Shown one piece after another: positions 33,736-37,010 of a stretch of DNA of 37,010 nucleotides. The translations under genes and the position numbers were made by a program. Source of the DNA: Oscillatoriaceae cyanobacterium M33_DOE_052 (lineage in GTDB: Bacteria; Cyanobacteriota; Cyanobacteriia; Cyanobacteriales; Laspinemataceae); the NCBI GenBank assembly GCA_015296065.1, contig DVDU01000291.1, forward strand, positions 1 through 37,010, in the 5' to 3' direction. The notes under the pieces are model-generated. The model searched no databases and was not told the origin of the DNA. It was given only the letters and a program-made list of their open reading frames with translations. The first letter of the stretch is position 1. Every line of letters starts with the position of its first letter.

Positions 33736-36507
33736 GTGAAAAAGATAAAATTGATTGAATTTTCCCCAGCCACCAGAAATCAAATCACAGTAGGCGGTCT
33801 TGCTTCGCTGCTGCTGTGCTGTCTGACTCCCCCTACCCACGCCCAAATCATTCCCGACGCCACCCTACCGCAGAACTCCACCGTAACGGTAGAGGAAAAC
33901 ACCTTCAATATTCGCGGGGGAACCACCGCTGGCGCCAACCTATTCCACAGCTTTCAAGAATTTTCCCTGCCCGGAGGCACCCAAGCGGTTTTTGAAAACC
34001 CCTCTGGCATCCAAAACATCATCAGTCGCATCACCGGCGGCTCACCTTCCCGCATTGACGGCATCCTCGCCGCGGGAGGCAATGCTAACCTATTTCTCCT
34101 CAATCCTCAAGGTATTGTTTTTGGTCCGGGAGCTGCCCTGAATATTGGCGGCTCTTTTTTCGCCACTACTGCTGATGGGATTACCTTCGCTGATGGTACT
34201 TCCTACAGCGCTAGCAATTCCAGCAACCAAGGGACTGTGCCCCTCTTGACCATTAGTGTCCCGGAATTGTTAGAGTTTCGCAGCAACCCTGCCCCCATTA
34301 TCAACCAGTCCCGCTTCACCAGTGGTGAGGGGCAAATTTTTGGCCTCGCGGTTAATCCTGGACAGACTTTAGCTCTCATTGGCGGCGATATTTCTTTAGA
34401 AAGCGGTGGTTTAACTGCCCTGCAAGGCAATATTGAGCTAGTTTCTCTCAATGGTGGTAACTGGCATCTCAACTGGGCCAACAATTCCTCACCCCTGGGG
34501 GGCAATATCGAGCTGTCTGGTGGCAGCGTGGTTAATGCCAGCGGCTTGGGGGGTGGCAGGATTCAGCTATTTGGCGGCAACATTAATCTGACTGAAGGCT
34601 CCCGGATAGTAGCTGATACTTTTGGCGACTTTGCCGGTGGGGGAATTAATATTAATGCGGAAAATTTCACGCTGCAAAACCGGGCATTTGTTTCTAGCTC
34701 TACTTTTGGCACCGGTGCGGGAGGCAATCTGACTATTGCCGCTGACACGGTGAATATCCGGGGTACGGAACCGGCGGTGATTTTAAATCAGTTAGTGATG
34801 GCGACGTTCAACCCCCTGGACTTGAGGGATGGTTTGTACACCTTGAGTGTAGGGACTGGGGCCGCAGGTAATCTGGCAATAGAAGCTAATCGGATGAACT
34901 TTGGCAATGGGGCGGCGATGCTGACTTCGACATTGGTGGCTGGACCGGGCGGGGCAATGAGGGTGAATGTTTCAGAAAGCCTGACCTTAGAGGGTGGTTC
35001 GATTCTGCTGACGGGCACGGTAGCTAAAGGTGATGGAGGGAATTTGGCTCTCTCTACGGGGTCATTACAGGTGTTAGATGGTTCGGTGATTAGCACGACT
35101 CCTAACGCTACTAGCTCTGGTAAAGGTGGCAACCTCACGATTAATGCTGATACGGTGACTCTGCGGGGTGTCCCGGCGGGGGCGATCGTGCCTGGAGGGT
35201 TGTTTTCTACGACTTTGGGCGCGGGAGACGCGGGCAACCTGACGTTGATGGCTCGCCAATTGGAAGTTTCCCGCGGTGCCCAAATCTCGGCGGCGTCGGC
35301 GGGAGCGGGTCGAGGGGGCGATTTGGTGGTTAATGCTGAGACGATCGACCTGAGTGGGGTCTCCCCTGATGGTCGGTTTCTGAGTGGTTTGTTTGTTAGC
35401 TCGTCCCTGCTGACGGTGACAGCACTGGTGGGAACCGGTGCAGGGGCGGGGAATTTGGCGGTGACGGCGGATGTGGTGTCGGTGCGGGATGGGGCGCAAA
35501 TTTCGGCGGCTACTGGTGGGGAAGGGGCGGCGGGAAGTCTGACCATCCGGGCGGCTGAGCGGGTTCTCGTGTCGGGCGTCGCGAATAATGTGGATGCGGG
35601 GGTGGAGAGGGTTTCTTTTGGTGTGGTGGGGGATGGAATTGTGCCCAGCGCGATCGAATCTAATACCAGCGGCATTGGAATTGCCGGAGACTTGACCATA
35701 GAAACCGGGAGTTTGGTGGTGCGTGATGGCGCCGAAATCGGGGTCAGGGGTACAGGGGCCGGAGGTGCGGGTAACTTACAGATTTTGGCAAATTCCATCA
35801 GTCTGGAAAGTGAGGGGGCTCTGAGTGCCGCCACAGTGGCGGGAGCGGGGGGCAACATTAGCCTCGTTTCTCCAGATATTCGCCTGCGGGGAGGTAGCCG
35901 AATTTCCACCAACGCGGGTAACGCCAATGGTGGCAACATCAACCTAGAAACCGATACTTTAGTGGCTTTGGAAAACAGCGACATTACTGCTAATGCGGAA
36001 GCGGGCCGGGGCGGTCGTGTGAGTATCACGGCTACAGGGATTTTCGGCACCCAGTTCCGTAATTTTCAGACTCCCGACAGTGACATCACTGCTACTTCTG
36101 AACTTGGCCCCCAGTTCAGCGGCGCGGTGGAAATCAACACCCCTGATGTTGACCCTGGTTCTGGTTTTGTCTTTCTGCCAGTGACGCCTTTGGATGCGGC
36201 GGCGTCTATCAGTCGCGATGTTTGCGCTGCTGGGGCTGGGAGCAGCTTTTATGTCACTGGGCGCGGCGGTTTACCCCCATTACCAGAAGACCCCCTGATT
36301 CCCGATGTTTTGTGGTCGGATAACCGCGTCTTGGGACAGGAGGAAATCAAACCCAGAAATGAAATTGCAGGCCAGTTTCAGGGTGAAAAAATTGTGGAGG
36401 CTACTGGCTGGGTGGTGGGGGCGAAAGGTGATGTGATTCTGGTCGTGGCTAATCATGCAGAATCTGCCTCCCCGATGCCGCTGCTGAAGCCGGAGGCTTG
36501 CCAGTAG
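33736..36507 (+). CDS. TpsA-like two-partner-secretion exoprotein (filamentous haemagglutinin N-terminal domain)
   Basis: A 923-residue surface or secreted beta-helix protein. A signal peptide (to about residue 36, THA) precedes the TPS secretion domain with LFHSFQEFSLPGG (69-81), NPSG (88-91), ANLFLLNPQGIVFGPGA (117-133) and PELLEF further on. The rest is a Gly/Ala/Ser-rich right-handed beta-helix of repeats such as GGNLTINADTVTLRG and GAGGNL. Near the C-terminus CAAGAGSSFYVTGRGGLPPLPEDPL is typical of cyanobacterial members. Export should need an outer-membrane TpsB partner, which is not in the window. The start is GTG with AGGAAA upstream. A 420-codon open frame on the other strand is a composition shadow. 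A role in adhesion or cell-surface structure is inferred. Confidence 0.93.
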   Translation: MKKIKLIEFSPATRNQITVGGLASLLLCCLTPPTHAQIIPDATLPQNSTVTVEENTFNIRGGTTAGANLFHSFQEFSLPGGTQAVFENPSGIQNIISRITGGSPSRIDGILAAGGNANLFLLNPQGIVFGPGAALNIGGSFFATTADGITFADGTSYSASNSSNQGTVPLLTISVPELLEFRSNPAPIINQSRFTSGEGQIFGLAVNPGQTLALIGGDISLESGGLTALQGNIELVSLNGGNWHLNWANNSSPLGGNIELSGGSVVNASGLGGGRIQLFGGNINLTEGSRIVADTFGDFAGGGININAENFTLQNRAFVSSSTFGTGAGGNLTIAADTVNIRGTEPAVILNQLVMATFNPLDLRDGLYTLSVGTGAAGNLAIEANRMNFGNGAAMLTSTLVAGPGGAMRVNVSESLTLEGGSILLTGTVAKGDGGNLALSTGSLQVLDGSVISTTPNATSSGKGGNLTINADTVTLRGVPAGAIVPGGLFSTTLGAGDAGNLTLMARQLEVSRGAQISAASAGAGRGGDLVVNAETIDLSGVSPDGRFLSGLFVSSSLLTVTALVGTGAGAGNLAVTADVVSVRDGAQISAATGGEGAAGSLTIRAAERVLVSGVANNVDAGVERVSFGVVGDGIVPSAIESNTSGIGIAGDLTIETGSLVVRDGAEIGVRGTGAGGAGNLQILANSISLESEGALSAATVAGAGGNISLVSPDIRLRGGSRISTNAGNANGGNINLETDTLVALENSDITANAEAGRGGRVSITATGIFGTQFRNFQTPDSDITATSELGPQFSGAVEINTPDVDPGSGFVFLPVTPLDAAASISRDVCAAGAGSSFYVTGRGGLPPLPEDPLIPDVLWSDNRVLGQEEIKPRNEIAGQFQGEKIVEATGWVVGAKGDVILVVANHAESASPMPLLKPEACQ

Positions 36508-36613
36508 CACAATTATTTCCATCATCAGAACGGTTTTTGAATACCAAAAATTGGCACCAAAATATTTACTTGCGCCAAAATGGGGGGAATAATTTATTTC
36601 TGAGGATTTGACT

Positions 36614-36919
36614 ATGGGCGCAAAATATTTGCTCGGCGGTTTGGTGGGAGCGGCGGCGGCGGTGCTTCTTTGTGGCACCTCGGCGACGGCGGGACAGGGA
36701 ACTCCGGGCGGCTGTCAAGGTAAAGGGATTTTGGCCACTGGTTTGGCGGCTGTGGGTGGTGTGGTTGTAGCTGCTTTTTTTGCGGAGCAGTTCGGTGCTT
36801 CCCGACAGCAGGTTTCTGATGCTAACGCTGAGGAAAAGTCGGCGGTGAACCCACCAGAGGCGGTTGTGGAGGCACCGAAGGAGCCGAAGGCGGTGCGGGA
36901 AATGGTGTCGTTAAAATAG
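36614..36919 (+). CDS. small membrane protein with glycine/alanine-zipper helices
   Basis: A 101-residue protein starting MGAKYLLGGLVGAAAAVLLCG, which could be a signal peptide or a membrane helix. After a GQGTPGGCQGKG turn comes a second Gly/Ala-rich hydrophobic helix (ILATGLAAVGGVVVAAFFAEQF), then a polar, Pro/Glu-rich tail (NPPEAVVEAPKEPKAV). The ATG at 36614 is preferred over the TTG six bases earlier because GAGGA (36602-36606) is then well placed. I recognise no family. It lies 106 bp after the TpsA-like gene on the same strand, so it may belong to the same surface locus. The coding nature is plausible but rests on composition and ribosome binding site. Confidence 0.55.
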   Translation: MGAKYLLGGLVGAAAAVLLCGTSATAGQGTPGGCQGKGILATGLAAVGGVVVAAFFAEQFGASRQQVSDANAEEKSAVNPPEAVVEAPKEPKAVREMVSLK

Positions 36920-36935
36920 TTGACTTGGATAGCGG

Positions 36936-37010
36936 GGATGGGGAGCAGGGGAGACGGGGAGCAGGGGGGATGGGGTGACGGGGTGACGGGGGGATGGGGA
37001 GTGTGGGGAG
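36936..37010. repeat. G-rich octamer and 9-mer minisatellite at the right edge
   Basis: Mixed units ggggagcag, acggggag, gggtgacg and finally gtgtggggag run to the window edge. The last is the complement of the 9-mer array at position 3. The array probably continues beyond the window. Confidence 0.85.

Noticed and set aside
34788-36050. 420-codon open frame antisense to the TpsA-like gene
   Set aside because: Composition shadow of the repetitive Gly/Ala-rich gene; the Pro/Ser/Arg-rich translation matches no family and has no ribosome binding site.

Overview
The window looks like a chromosomal segment of a filamentous cyanobacterium, most likely of the Oscillatoriales type. The evidence is the gene content: a CHASE2/PAS/adenylate cyclase, a group 2 sigma factor, DUF760 and DUF928 proteins, a two-partner-secretion protein of cyanobacterial style, a Ser/Thr kinase fused to WD40 repeats, and a DnaB interrupted by an intein. 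Two DNA signatures agree: frequent GCGATCGC (HIP1-type) octamers, and many tandem heptamer repeats of the kind known as STRR in cyanobacteria. Genus and species cannot be fixed from this sequence. No tRNA, rRNA, transposase or CRISPR array was recognised.

Layout. 1-857 is non-coding and opens with a 9-bp minisatellite. A single-domain response regulator (858-1229) stands alone before a 1.2-kb non-coding stretch. A large CHASE2-PAS-adenylate cyclase (2422-4941) converges on dnaB (5146-6921, minus strand), which carries a 145-residue mini-intein. rplI lies upstream of dnaB in the classical order, and the two are separated by 292 bp packed with repeats. gloB follows (minus), then a small hypothetical protein. 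Next is a plus-strand sugar/export cluster: galE, a family 2 glycosyltransferase, a GT4-like glycosyltransferase, a doubtful small ORF and an MsbA/HepA-like ABC exporter with an unusual C-terminal tail. It probably makes and exports a polysaccharide or glycolipid. Minus-strand Nudix and DUF760 genes come next, then a solitary PD-(D/E)XK nuclease/winged-helix protein (plus) converging on a group 2 sigma factor (minus). After about 0.9 kb of palindromes and repeats comes carB (minus).

The second half holds an HMA-like protein whose reading frame has been invaded by minisatellites, a zinc-ribbon/kinase/WD40 protein (minus), an Ap4A phosphorylase-like gene (plus), and a minus-strand block. In that block an adaptor (HlyD-like) gene and a MacB-like permease gene flank a tightly coupled AAA ATPase + DUF4276 (TOPRIM-like) pair, which is the best candidate for an under-described defence-type system. 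The right end is a plus-strand cell-surface locus: DUF928, a 923-residue TpsA-like exoprotein and a small glycine-zipper membrane protein.

The most pervasive feature is repeat invasion. AATTGAT-type and GACAAAT-type heptamers, GC-rich 8-9-mers and perfect palindromes fill most intergenic gaps and reach into genes. They supply the galE start codon, the stop codons of the kinase and the permease, and the C-terminal tails of the glycosyltransferase, the Nudix enzyme and the HMA-like protein.
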